The translations under genes and the position numbers were made by a program. 64,000 nucleotides of DNA from contig DLMH01000108.1 of assembly GCA_002478115.1 (NCBI GenBank), positions 1-64,000 of the forward strand, written 5' to 3'. This document shows positions 45,052-52,593 of this stretch, in pieces. Under the pieces are notes generated by a model, which worked only from the letters and a program-made list of their open reading frames with translations, did not search any database and was not told the origin of the DNA. Position 1 is the first letter of the stretch. Every line of letters starts with the position of its first letter. This stretch comes from Candidatus Acidiferrum typicum. Lineage in GTDB: Bacteria > Acidobacteriota > Terriglobia > Acidiferrales > UBA7541.

Positions 45052-45730
45052 CCTTGATTGTGCCGCGATCAACAGCAAACAAGCCGCGGCGCAGACTATA
45101 GCCAATTTTCTTGCGAGCGTTGTTGCAACCGAGACTGGGCTGGAACGAACGGGTTACTCGCACATGGGGGCAACGCTTACCGATACCGTGTTACAGGCAG
45201 GTTTGAATTACCGTTCGGTTGTTCTGCCACGTGTCCGGCATGTTTTGGACGTGTATCCCCAAGCAGACACGACGACTAATTTCTGGCAGGTGCTGTGTGA
45301 TTTCGGCCCCGGCACCGTGCTCCGATGGTCGCATCCGGAGAAGATCCAACGTTTGAGTCGGATTGTCGACTTGTTCCTCACTAAGAACCTAGAAACTGAA
45401 TCTGACGTGGCTTCCTGGCTCTCCTCGGCTTCTGCCGCTGCTGAATTGCTTTCGATCAAAGGAGTAGGTCCCAAGACGCTTGATTATTTGAAGATACTGG
45501 TAGGGATTCCAAGTGTCGCTGTTGATAGACATATTAGAACGCTGTTTCGAATAGTCGGTCTCGAATACAAGGACTACGATGATTTCAAGTCTGTGATTTA
45601 TCAGGCCGCCGAAATTCTGAACACTCAACCCCAGATCCTCGACGGAATCATATGGCAATATGTCAGCGCCCGCTCCCGAGAGACCCTCCATACTTGCGCG
45701 ACGAATCACGTGAGAGCGGAAGCGAAATAA
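45044..45730 (+). CDS. HhH-GPD DNA glycosylase-like protein
   Basis: 228 residues; ATG 45044 is spaced best after ggagga, ATG 45041 is adjacent. The C-terminal half has a helix-hairpin-helix 'LLSIKGVGPKTLDYLKILVG' (135-154) and the catalytic-type Asp161 in 'SVAVDRHIRTLFRIVG', as in endonuclease III and OGG enzymes. The Lys of bifunctional lyases is not evident at the hairpin and the FeS cysteines are absent. The N-terminal 90 residues are not typical of Nth/MutY. Overlaps the QueC-like stop by eight bases, so it is part of the same operon, probably acting on modified bases or nucleotides. Confidence 0.8.
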   Translation: MSSLDCAAINSKQAAAQTIANFLASVVATETGLERTGYSHMGATLTDTVLQAGLNYRSVVLPRVRHVLDVYPQADTTTNFWQVLCDFGPGTVLRWSHPEKIQRLSRIVDLFLTKNLETESDVASWLSSASAAAELLSIKGVGPKTLDYLKILVGIPSVAVDRHIRTLFRIVGLEYKDYDDFKSVIYQAAEILNTQPQILDGIIWQYVSARSRETLHTCATNHVRAEAK

Positions 45731-45950
45731 GATTCGTCCCAGCGACCCTTCGGTTAACAGCCGTGCGACCAACTTCATCAGAACTTGCCGGAGTTGGCAC
45801 TAATCGAAGGAAATCAGCAAGTTCCGACTAAACCTGACGAATCACTTTCTCCTTCTTTGTTCACCGTTTGTTCGACTTTTGCCACCATTCATCGCGACTC
45901 GTATTGCGTTTTTATGACGGCGGTATCCGCAGAGACTTGATCAACTCATC

Positions 45951-46481
45951 TCAGTTGCCGCTGATCTGCCCCTCGACTTCCCGCCTGAACTCGTTTGGTT
46001 GTCTGATTCTGTCGAATGTCTCGAACGTTCCTCCAGTTCCTCTCACAACTACACTGCCATATCCCAGGATGCGTCCCACAAACGTTTCATTCACTCCAAT
46101 GCTCTCCACCTTCGGCAGGAGAACTTCAACGCTCCTCCGCGAGAACAAGCCGGTCTTGATGAGAACGCGTTTGTTTGAGACAGCCACTTCTGTCGCGGCT
46201 CGCCGAATGATTCCGCCGCCGATTAGCACGGTGGCAGCGAACAGTGCAAATGCCCCCTCCACGATTGCGCCCTGATAGGAAGCTCCGTTTCGCGTTGCGA
46301 GCCATCCTCCTGCGAAAAATGAAAACCCAAAGCCACCTAAGACAATTCCCATAAGCAAGGGCCAGAACATCACAATCCAGTGGCATCCAGTTCTGTATAC
46401 AAGAGTCTCGCCTGGTACTAGGTTCTTCTCAATATAACCCACGAGTGTCCTCCAAATTTGAGTCACCTTGTCGCTTTTCAA
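45951..46481 (-). CDS. PH-domain (YdbS/YdbT-like) membrane protein
   Basis: About 176 residues from TTG 46481 (GTG 46466 is an alternative). 'KNLVPGETLVYRTGCHW' precedes two TM helices (about 37-58 'VMFWPLLMGIVLGGFGFSFF' and 75-90 'GAFALFAATVLIGGGII'), then a bacterial PH domain ('EVAVSNKRVLIKTGLFSRRS', 'LPKVESIGVNETFVGRILGY', 'GSVVVRGTGGTFETF'). Function of such proteins is poorly known. The TTG overlaps the ancestral end of the AbiEii frame (TTGA). Confidence 0.82.
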   Translation of the reverse strand: MKSDKVTQIWRTLVGYIEKNLVPGETLVYRTGCHWIVMFWPLLMGIVLGGFGFSFFAGGWLATRNGASYQGAIVEGAFALFAATVLIGGGIIRRAATEVAVSNKRVLIKTGLFSRRSVEVLLPKVESIGVNETFVGRILGYGSVVVRGTGGTFETFDRIRQPNEFRREVEGQISGN

Positions 46482-46666
46482 AGTCGCCGCTTTGACTCTC
46501 TCTGCTTAGCTTCGACGATTTCGGGTTCGCTCAGATACCTATCGAGCTTCTCAAAAGCCCAATCCAGTTCTCCCCGCAAATCACACTCTTTGGCCAGCGC
46601 ATCGTACGGCCTCTTCCAATCTGCAGGCGGCTTCGCGACCACTTTCGGCGCAGCGTGAGTCCCTCA
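46478..46666 (-). pseudogene. C-terminal part of AbiEii beyond an in-frame TGA
   Basis: After the TGA (46664-46666) the same frame stays open and reads 'GTHAAPKVVAKPPADWKRPY' then DALAKECDLRGELDWAFEKLDRYL before the next stop at 46478-46480. This is the expected C-terminal segment of AbiEii-type proteins (R-x-T-H ... PPxxWxxPY). The stop replaces a position where Arg is usual, so CGA to TGA is the simplest explanation. Confidence 0.7.
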
Positions 46667-47398
46667 GCGATCAAACGTGACACATACTGCTTCAGAAACT
46701 TTGGACTTGACCAACGTGCCGGATTGAATCAAGAGAACCATGTCCACAAGATCTCTCACGCGGCTATTCACCGCACCTTGTCGCGGCAGAGTGTAGGCGT
46801 GAAGTTTTTCGGCAAACTGTTGCTCGCGAGGAATCATGTACAACGACGGGCTCCCTATACCCGCAAACCCCAACCAATCGCGTCCTTCGATGACTTCGAG
46901 CGGCTCCATCACAGCATCGCCTATTCCTACGTCTAGGTGAAATCCCACGAATACGCGTCCATCAAGGCGAGCTTCGACCGGAAACCTTGCGCCACCATAC
47001 GGGGCAGCATCTAGGTCAGCAATCGGCTCACCGATCGTGTAAACGAAGAAGTCGTCACTACTGAATGCAGCGGCCTCTTGTAGCTTCTCCAGCACAGCCA
47101 GATTCTTCTTGTCGTCTTTCTTCTCGCCAGGACTCAAGACGCTGCGCATTGTCAGGTCAATATCCTTCGTCGTGCGCGCGGCCTTGATTCGTAACTCCAT
47201 CGCGTAGCCACCCTTCAGTACCCAAGGTAGCGCGAGAGGCTCTCCCACCTGAAAGAGTCGCGCCAAGAGCCGGTCAAAGGCGACTTGACGCCGCAGCCGC
47301 TGCAAGTCAACGCTTTCTTTCCCGGCGATATCCTGAAGCCTGTTCTCCAATGCCCTCCGAAAGGCTGCGGCTGTCGCGTATCTCTTGGGCTCCATCAT
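46664..47398 (-). CDS. abiEii: AbiEii/AbiGii-type nucleotidyltransferase toxin, truncated by a stop
   Basis: 244 residues to the TGA at 46664. Nucleotidyltransferase motifs: 'PLALPWVLKGGYAMELRIKA' followed by ARTTKDIDLTMRS (Gly-Gly and Asp-x-Asp), 'FPVEARLDGRVFVGFHLDVG' (third Asp). AbiEii transfers nucleotides to RNA or tRNA targets in type IV-style toxin-antitoxin abortive infection. Overlaps abiEi by four bases. The family's C-terminal 60 residues follow after the stop in frame. Catalytic residues lie before the stop, so partial activity is possible. Confidence 0.85.
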   Translation of the reverse strand: MMEPKRYATAAAFRRALENRLQDIAGKESVDLQRLRRQVAFDRLLARLFQVGEPLALPWVLKGGYAMELRIKAARTTKDIDLTMRSVLSPGEKKDDKKNLAVLEKLQEAAAFSSDDFFVYTIGEPIADLDAAPYGGARFPVEARLDGRVFVGFHLDVGIGDAVMEPLEVIEGRDWLGFAGIGSPSLYMIPREQQFAEKLHAYTLPRQGAVNSRVRDLVDMVLLIQSGTLVKSKVSEAVCVTFDR

Positions 47399-48009
47399 GC
47401 GGCTACTTTCTGAAAAAACGTTCGCAGGTCCTTACTACCAGCGAGGTGTCTCCTAGCCTCTGCAATTTCACTTCTGCGAATGAGTCCTCGCCGTAGTCCT
47501 TTACGGAGTGCCTGCCGAAGGGTCGCAGGCGGCACCTCTCCGCCTTCGAGCAGATCAAGAATCGTTCGCATAGGTTTTGTTACCCGAACTCCATTAGCAG
47601 CCCCGATGTCGCCCTGAGGAAGATCAGCGAGATGCAGGACGAGCACGCGGGGGATTTCACTATTTCGCCGGAAGCCTTTTGGTACCGTCATGTGCAGCTT
47701 TGCTGGCATTGCGTCCGAAAGATCGTGAAGGCTCAGAGCAGTTTGATGGCTGTAGACTCCCTGCGCGATCTCTTCGCGATTCCTAGACCAGAGCGACCAA
47801 AGCATCAGGTCGGGCCGCTCGCCTCGCGGAAAGCTGGCCAGCCTATAGATTCCCCGATGCTCACGAATCCAGTTCCCCACCTGAACGTGGTACGGGTGAG
47901 TATTCTCCGCGAACCCCGCAGCTTTGGCCTGCTTCGTCGTGAAGAAGCCTTGTTGGCCTTCCGCGACTTCGTAGAGCCGCTTCGCGGCTTCTTTGCGCTC
48001 TTTCGTCAC
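47395..48009 (-). CDS. abiEi: AbiEi-type antitoxin / transcriptional regulator
   Basis: 204 residues from GTG 48009. N-terminal winged helix ('AEGQQGFFTTKQAKAAGFAE' ... 'VGNWIREHRGIYRLASFPRG'), then the AbiEi core ('YSHQTALSLHDLSDAMPAKL', 'GVRVTKPMRTILDLLEGGEV'). It represses the pair and neutralises AbiEii. The gene ends inside abiEii (four-base overlap). There is no convincing ribosome site before the GTG. Confidence 0.87.
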   Translation of the reverse strand: MTKERKEAAKRLYEVAEGQQGFFTTKQAKAAGFAENTHPYHVQVGNWIREHRGIYRLASFPRGERPDLMLWSLWSRNREEIAQGVYSHQTALSLHDLSDAMPAKLHMTVPKGFRRNSEIPRVLVLHLADLPQGDIGAANGVRVTKPMRTILDLLEGGEVPPATLRQALRKGLRRGLIRRSEIAEARRHLAGSKDLRTFFQKVAA

Positions 48010-48051
48010 AACACAATACTACAACTTATTTGAGGTATTGTGAAGCAGGTC

Positions 48052-49296
48052 CTATTTACCCACCACCCGTCCATCATTGTGATTGGGTGCGCTTTCAGCG
48101 GAAAGATGCTTCCGATCTCCAATGTCTCCAAAGCGTTCCAGTTCCGCGAGGTTGAGACGGATCGTGTCGGCATTCGCTCGATTTGTCGGGTACACCTGCC
48201 AAGAACCCTTTATCTGACCGTCTTCCATCATTCTCTTGTGAATCACAATTGCGGAGACCCGCGAGGTTTGTCCAAAGAAGCCGCGTTCGTTGCTTTTCGT
48301 GGTCATTTCTCTCACTGGTTCGCCCGGCCCGCTGACCGGCGGAAATTGAACCTCCAAATCACCATAGAGGGCGGACATAATCGTAAACTCGGAAAGCATA
48401 AACTGCTCTGACACCTCCAGAATAACGATACCCCGTGAATCTTTCGGTAATTGGCTGATCTTGTCGACTAATATGCTTTTCAACCGTTCATGCGTTTTGA
48501 CGGGTTCGGGCGGCAATTTCAGTTTTCTGGAGAGAGTTGCAGGTGTGCCAGTCCGTTGCTTTCCGAGGAAGCTAAATCGAGCGATGATATCAGCTTTATC
48601 CACTATGTCTTGATACTGCTTCTCTCTTCGAGAGAGCATCCCACCACGAAAGTCACCAAGGTCACCGCCAGGATTTAGAAGTTTTCCGTTCGGATGGGCG
48701 TAGTAAAGCGTCGCGTTCTTCGGCTTGTCTTCCTTCAACACTTCCAAAGCATCGATGACAACAGCGATTGCTGCTTTCAGCTGGGACGAATTGGCAGTGT
48801 ATGTATTCCCTATGGTAAGCGCCACCGAGTAACTTGAGGGAACAGCGTTGAGCCTTGCGAATATTTCTTTGCTTATTAAATTTATGCGATCCTCTTCCCA
48901 AGAGAATCCGACATCTCTAATCTCAACGAAATAGGGAGTTCCTTCCCAGTCGGCCCGGAGGTCCGCTCCTTTCTTAGGCGCGGTGGGCTCCAGGGTCACG
49001 CCGAATCCCTGTTGGGCCAAGAAAACTGCCGATTCCATTTCGGCGAGGGTTGAGACGTACTCTGCTTTGAGTTTCCGTCTTAGATCTTTCGGAACAAACT
49101 TTATACGCTTATCTGTGAGGATGAACTTCACCAGTTCTTCGACATACGGGACCCAGGGATTGTTTGGAGCGCTCTTCTGCCATCGCCCGAGCGAATGCGT
49201 AGGGTTTTTCCCGACGATCTCGGCATGAACCCAGGCATGTCCCAACAACTTACGAAGGTACGGCAAATCAGGTAGACCCATCGTTTTATCTGTCAT
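48052..49296 (-). CDS. hypothetical protein with possible PD-(D/E)XK-like core
   Basis: 414 residues from ATG 49296. I do not recognise the family. Residues 85-150 contain 'STLAEMESAVFLAQQGFGVT' and 'GADLRADWEGTPYFVEIRDV', with the spacing of a restriction-endonuclease-like fold (helix with Glu, Asp after a beta strand, then E-x-R in place of E-x-K). The rest is mixed alpha/beta with no TM. It starts 20 bases after the ImmA/IrrE gene and precedes AbiE, so it may be an effector in this defence set. Confidence 0.6.
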   Translation of the reverse strand: MTDKTMGLPDLPYLRKLLGHAWVHAEIVGKNPTHSLGRWQKSAPNNPWVPYVEELVKFILTDKRIKFVPKDLRRKLKAEYVSTLAEMESAVFLAQQGFGVTLEPTAPKKGADLRADWEGTPYFVEIRDVGFSWEEDRINLISKEIFARLNAVPSSYSVALTIGNTYTANSSQLKAAIAVVIDALEVLKEDKPKNATLYYAHPNGKLLNPGGDLGDFRGGMLSRREKQYQDIVDKADIIARFSFLGKQRTGTPATLSRKLKLPPEPVKTHERLKSILVDKISQLPKDSRGIVILEVSEQFMLSEFTIMSALYGDLEVQFPPVSGPGEPVREMTTKSNERGFFGQTSRVSAIVIHKRMMEDGQIKGSWQVYPTNRANADTIRLNLAELERFGDIGDRKHLSAESAPNHNDGRVVGK

Positions 49297-49316
49297 CAAT
49301 GTCTGCTTCTGTGCCC

Positions 49317-49877
49317 TTATCTATGCCGTAACTGCACATCCACGCCCGTCACATTGAAGCGAAACCGAAGCATCGCCAAACTTACTCCATATTGCGAACA
49401 TGCATCCTCATCCGACATCCGTCCACGCCTTATGAACATCAAGGCTTCTCGTGGCAGCAACAAACAACCTGCCAGCCAATTCGCTTCCTCTTCTTGCTCT
49501 TCATTGTGCGTTCGAAGTGCCGTCCCACTTTTTGGGCTCATGAACATCATCGAAGGCTCGTGGCCCAGGATTATGTGCGCGAGTTCGTGTGCCAAGCTAC
49601 TATTTAGGCGAGTTTGTGCGTGAGACGGATTAGTCACGATCAGGTGGCCGCGTCCGTCAGTCACCGTGATTGCAGACCAGCAATCACGATGATCGTTTTC
49701 GAGGCGCCTGCGAACGTCAGCAGGAAGATCGGACAGATCACGAGAGGCTACAACGGACACGCCAAGCAGCTCCGCCAGTGGCGATGGATCTAGCGGAGAA
49801 CTCGGCGAAAGCTTGAGTTTCTGACGCACCCGGAGAGAGGTCCGCTCTGCCCACGTCCTAAAGCCACGACGAAACAT
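49317..49877 (-). CDS. ImmA/IrrE-family metallopeptidase
   Basis: 186 residues from ATG 49877, which overlaps the XRE gene end by 20 bases; a GTG at 49913 is possible but adds nothing typical. 'GFRTWAERTSLRVRQKL' and 'LDPSPLAELLGVSVV' are the usual lead-in, the zinc motif is 'LAHELAHIILGHE', and 'EEEANWLAGCLLLPREAL' carries the third ligand. Such peptidases cut a partner regulator to switch on mobile-element or stress genes. Paired with the XRE protein. Confidence 0.88.
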   Translation of the reverse strand: MFRRGFRTWAERTSLRVRQKLKLSPSSPLDPSPLAELLGVSVVASRDLSDLPADVRRRLENDHRDCWSAITVTDGRGHLIVTNPSHAQTRLNSSLAHELAHIILGHEPSMMFMSPKSGTALRTHNEEQEEEANWLAGCLLLPREALMFIRRGRMSDEDACSQYGVSLAMLRFRFNVTGVDVQLRHR

Positions 49878-50226
49878 CGACTCGACGCTTCTGCGCGCGG
49901 CGCGCCAGTTCACGATGTGCGACCACGATCAATTGCGCCAAATCTGAAGCGGCACCCTCGGGCAAGGTTTGATCGGCCCGGAGATGAACCGCAGCGACCA
50001 ATGCCTCAGTTGAGGTTGGATTGTTATCAGTGGGGATGTCGAGAATCTCGGCTGGATTAACCTTCAACCAGGAACACATTTTCTGGAAGGTTGCTATATC
50101 TGGCAGCCGCCCCCCCTCTACGCGAGTGAGCGTAGCTGGGCTGATACCGATCTCCTGAGCTACTTGTCGAATTCCACGCCCACCTCTTCGATCCCTAAGC
50201 ATAGCCCCCAGGCGAAGAAGGGTCAT
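49858..50226 (-). CDS. XRE-family HTH regulator
   Basis: 122 residues. ATG 50226 has aggaggt five bases upstream. An HTH_3 domain ('LRDRRGGRGIRQVAQEIGIS' followed by PATLTRVEGGRLPDIATFQK) is followed by a 55-residue helical tail that may be the peptidase target. First gene of the minus-strand set 50226-45951. Confidence 0.88.
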   Translation of the reverse strand: MTLLRLGAMLRDRRGGRGIRQVAQEIGISPATLTRVEGGRLPDIATFQKMCSWLKVNPAEILDIPTDNNPTSTEALVAAVHLRADQTLPEGAASDLAQLIVVAHRELARRAQKRRVDVSSWL

Positions 50227-50529
50227 TTCCACCTCCTGCTCCAGATGTGAGTGTCAGTTTTACATATGCACAAGCCTATGCTAAACTGATTGTTATGGGT
50301 GAGCATAAAACCTCACCCGTGATAAATCAAGTACGTAGTTGCCGTAAACTGCCCTAGGCGACGGGTATGGTCCCCTACGGACCGAGCTCCTCACGAGGGC
50401 TAATCTGTGACTTAGCTGTACCAGCGACACCTGAGTCCCGCTGCAAGAGCCGAAAGGTCCTTCAACAGTTCCGAACCCGGGCCGCCACCAGCATTCACAG
50501 GGACAAATATTCCAAGAGAGGGGGCCTTC
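50227..50529. other. divergent promoter region between the XRE gene and the Thoeris-type locus
   Basis: About 300 bases, no supported gene. It should contain the promoters of both units and perhaps the XRE operator. Confidence 0.4.
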
Positions 50530-51150
50530 ATGGCTCGGAAAATCTTTTTTAGCTTCCATTACGAACGCGATTCGTGGCGCGCTGGCCAAGTCCGAAACTC
50601 CAATGTCGTGTCGAGCGAAGATCGCTATGGCTTCGTTGACGCCGCCGACTGGGAATCTATCAAAAAGAAAGGCGATGCCGCAATCGAACGCTGGATCGAT
50701 GACCAGCTCAAGAACACCAGCGTCAGCGTCGTTCTCATTGGAGCGGAAACTGCAGATCGTGAGTGGGTTCAGCACGAAATTTTAAGGAGCTGGAATCGTG
50801 GCAATGGAATCGTAGGCGTTCGGATCCACAACATCAAAGACCAAGAAAAGAAAACCGACACCGTAGGGCGGAACCCCTTCGACGACTTCAAACTGCCAGA
50901 CGGGACACGCTTATCTTCCGTATGTAAGACATATGACTGGGTGAATGACGACGGCAGAAAAAATCTCGGGAAATGGGCCGACGATGCGGAGAATATACGA
51001 GCCAAGTACGGAAGCGATGAGAAGATTGCCGGACCTGCCGAAAACAATCAGCAGGCGAGCAAGACACACTCGGTCTCCACTCCCTCTGCATCAGCCGGAT
51101 TTGCCCCGAGATCGCCCTGGTGCCCTAGCTATGTTGAAAGAAAGCGATGA
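50530..51150 (+). CDS. thsB: ThsB-like TIR protein, copy 1
   Basis: 206 residues. TIR-like (DUF1863) fold: 'KIFFSFHYERDSWRAGQVRN', 'IERWIDDQLKNTSVSVVLIG', 'DREWVQHEILRSWNRGNGIV' then GVRIH. Glu83 of W-V-Q-H-E matches the catalytic Glu of TIR NADases. In Thoeris, ThsB makes a cyclic ADP-ribose isomer on infection that activates ThsA. A 55-residue low-complexity tail is unusual. Overlaps the E2-like gene by 20 bases. Confidence 0.88.
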   Translation: MARKIFFSFHYERDSWRAGQVRNSNVVSSEDRYGFVDAADWESIKKKGDAAIERWIDDQLKNTSVSVVLIGAETADREWVQHEILRSWNRGNGIVGVRIHNIKDQEKKTDTVGRNPFDDFKLPDGTRLSSVCKTYDWVNDDGRKNLGKWADDAENIRAKYGSDEKIAGPAENNQQASKTHSVSTPSASAGFAPRSPWCPSYVERKR

Positions 51151-51829
51151 ACAATGGCTGCACGACACACATCCGGCTCTCATCCCAGCCGGCAACTCGA
51201 TAACAGGAGCCATTGAATTCAGAGCGAGCTATGGCCAGCAGAGCAACCGTTTTTCGATTCTTGCCGACCACGCCGCTGACCCAATCGATGCGGTAACTCT
51301 GTCGGACGCTTTTCAAATCCGAATCGAAGAACGAAGCGACAAGTCCGATTCGCGCTTACCGGCGCTCTACGTCCAAGGAATAGACCCCACCCCTGAGCGG
51401 CATTTCAACCAGCGCGACAAGAGCGCCTGCCTTTGCAGTCCCTTCGATGAGAACGATTTCCTTGAACCCGAATTCCAATTCCGCCCTTTCTTCGAGCAGC
51501 TTGTTATCCCGTTTTTATACGGACAGGTCTTTTGTTCCTCCAAAGGGCATTGGCCATGGGCAGAATACGCGCACGGCGCGACTGGTATTCTTGAAGCCTA
51601 TTCGAAAGTCCGTGATCAGAATCGAGCACAACAATGTCTGCAAAAATTAGCACAAGACATGAGTTGGCCGAAGATACAGTCCGCGCTGAGACAGAAGCCT
51701 TACGTCAAGGGGCATACTCCGTGTTTTTGCCTGAGGATGGATCAGATCAGACGATGTCATCCGGTGGCGTTAGAAGGTGCGTTGCGTCTGCAGAGGGACC
51801 TCAGAGCACTTGGAATTCCCATTCCGTGA
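51131..51829 (+). CDS. E2-ubiquitin-conjugating-like protein with SEC-C zinc motif
   Basis: 232 residues from ATG 51131, inside the end of the first thsB. Residues 20-160 read like a prokaryotic E2-type fold: beta strands 'GAIEFRASYGQQSNRFSIL', 'LPALYVQGIDP', then 'ERHFNQRDKSACLC' (His91, Asn93, Cys100), which parallels the eukaryotic H-P-N-x7-C-L active-site block, and 'GHWPWAEYAHGATGILEAYS'. The C-terminus has an exact SEC-C spacing C-x-C-x8-C-H (Cys198, Cys200, Cys209, His210). No E1 or JAB gene is adjacent. Placed between two thsB genes, it is probably a part of this Thoeris variant. Confidence 0.68.
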   Translation: MLKESDEQWLHDTHPALIPAGNSITGAIEFRASYGQQSNRFSILADHAADPIDAVTLSDAFQIRIEERSDKSDSRLPALYVQGIDPTPERHFNQRDKSACLCSPFDENDFLEPEFQFRPFFEQLVIPFLYGQVFCSSKGHWPWAEYAHGATGILEAYSKVRDQNRAQQCLQKLAQDMSWPKIQSALRQKPYVKGHTPCFCLRMDQIRRCHPVALEGALRLQRDLRALGIPIP

Positions 51830-51843
51830 CCTTGGAGATGAGA

Positions 51844-52425
51844 ATGTTTCGCTCAACTAGGGACGACACGCTGATAAAGACAGTCGAAGCCCGCTACGGC
51901 GTCGATCTTCACGCGCGTGGGGATACGAAATTGGGGAATCTGCTGGAAAAGCGGGGGTTCGAGTCTCTCACCCAGTTGCTCCAAGCATACCGGGGCAACC
52001 TGACCTACCATGCCTCGAAGCGACGCATATATCTGAGTTTCCTCGTCGAAGACCTCGCGCAAGTAAGGGGATTCCGCCTAATGTCCCGTGCGCCGAATCT
52101 CGAGATCGACTTCTATGATGGCAGTCTTCGGGAAGTAATAAATAGCACTCGGGGTTCCTACATCAAGCAACAGATTCGATCAATCATTCAGAGAACCTCC
52201 ATCGTTGTTTGCCTGATTGGAAACGGCACGGCGTGGCGCGAATGGGTGGACTGGGAATTAAACACAGCTCTCGAACTCGGGAAAGGAATTTGCGGCATTC
52301 GCTTACGAGACTCACGCGGAAAGACGCCCCAACTGCTAAATGACATAGATGCGCCGATAGCCCGCTGGGGCGATGTACAAAACCTGATCGCCGTTATCGA
52401 GTGCGCGGCCGCACGCCGCTGCTAA
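51844..52425 (+). CDS. thsB: ThsB-like TIR protein, copy 2, with extra N-terminal domain
   Basis: 193 residues from ATG 51844 (ggag six bases before), 14 bases after the E2-like gene. Residues 1-55 form an added small domain ('TLIKTVEARYGVDLHARGDT', 'LGNLLEKRGFESLTQLLQAY'). The TIR-like part follows: 'RRIYLSFLVEDLAQVRGFRL', 'IRSIIQRTSIVVCLIGNGTA', 'WREWVDWELNTALELGKGIC' with Glu138 as the candidate catalytic residue. Different ThsB copies in one locus usually sense different phages. Confidence 0.85.
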   Translation: MFRSTRDDTLIKTVEARYGVDLHARGDTKLGNLLEKRGFESLTQLLQAYRGNLTYHASKRRIYLSFLVEDLAQVRGFRLMSRAPNLEIDFYDGSLREVINSTRGSYIKQQIRSIIQRTSIVVCLIGNGTAWREWVDWELNTALELGKGICGIRLRDSRGKTPQLLNDIDAPIARWGDVQNLIAVIECAAARRC

Positions 52426-52593
52426 CAAGCGGTTCACCAAAATATGCGTGATACACAACAAGCAGAGGCAAAACAACTAGATTGCTCGCCACAAGTGATG
52501 GTGGCTTTGAGAAGTTGCCGTTATGATCTGAAGCGCTGCGCACGGCTATCATGCAGTAGCTCCGCTGTAGTAAAAGCATAAAGTGAGGGGTTT

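Noticed and set aside
42697..45730. Calling the QueC-like operon type IV CBASS or Qat outright
   Set aside because: No CD-NTase, TGT, ATPase or TatD-type gene is present in or around it, so only a resemblance is claimed.
45044..45730. Calling the HhH-GPD protein endonuclease III
   Set aside because: It lacks the FeS cysteines and a clear lyase lysine, and it is embedded in the QueC-like operon.
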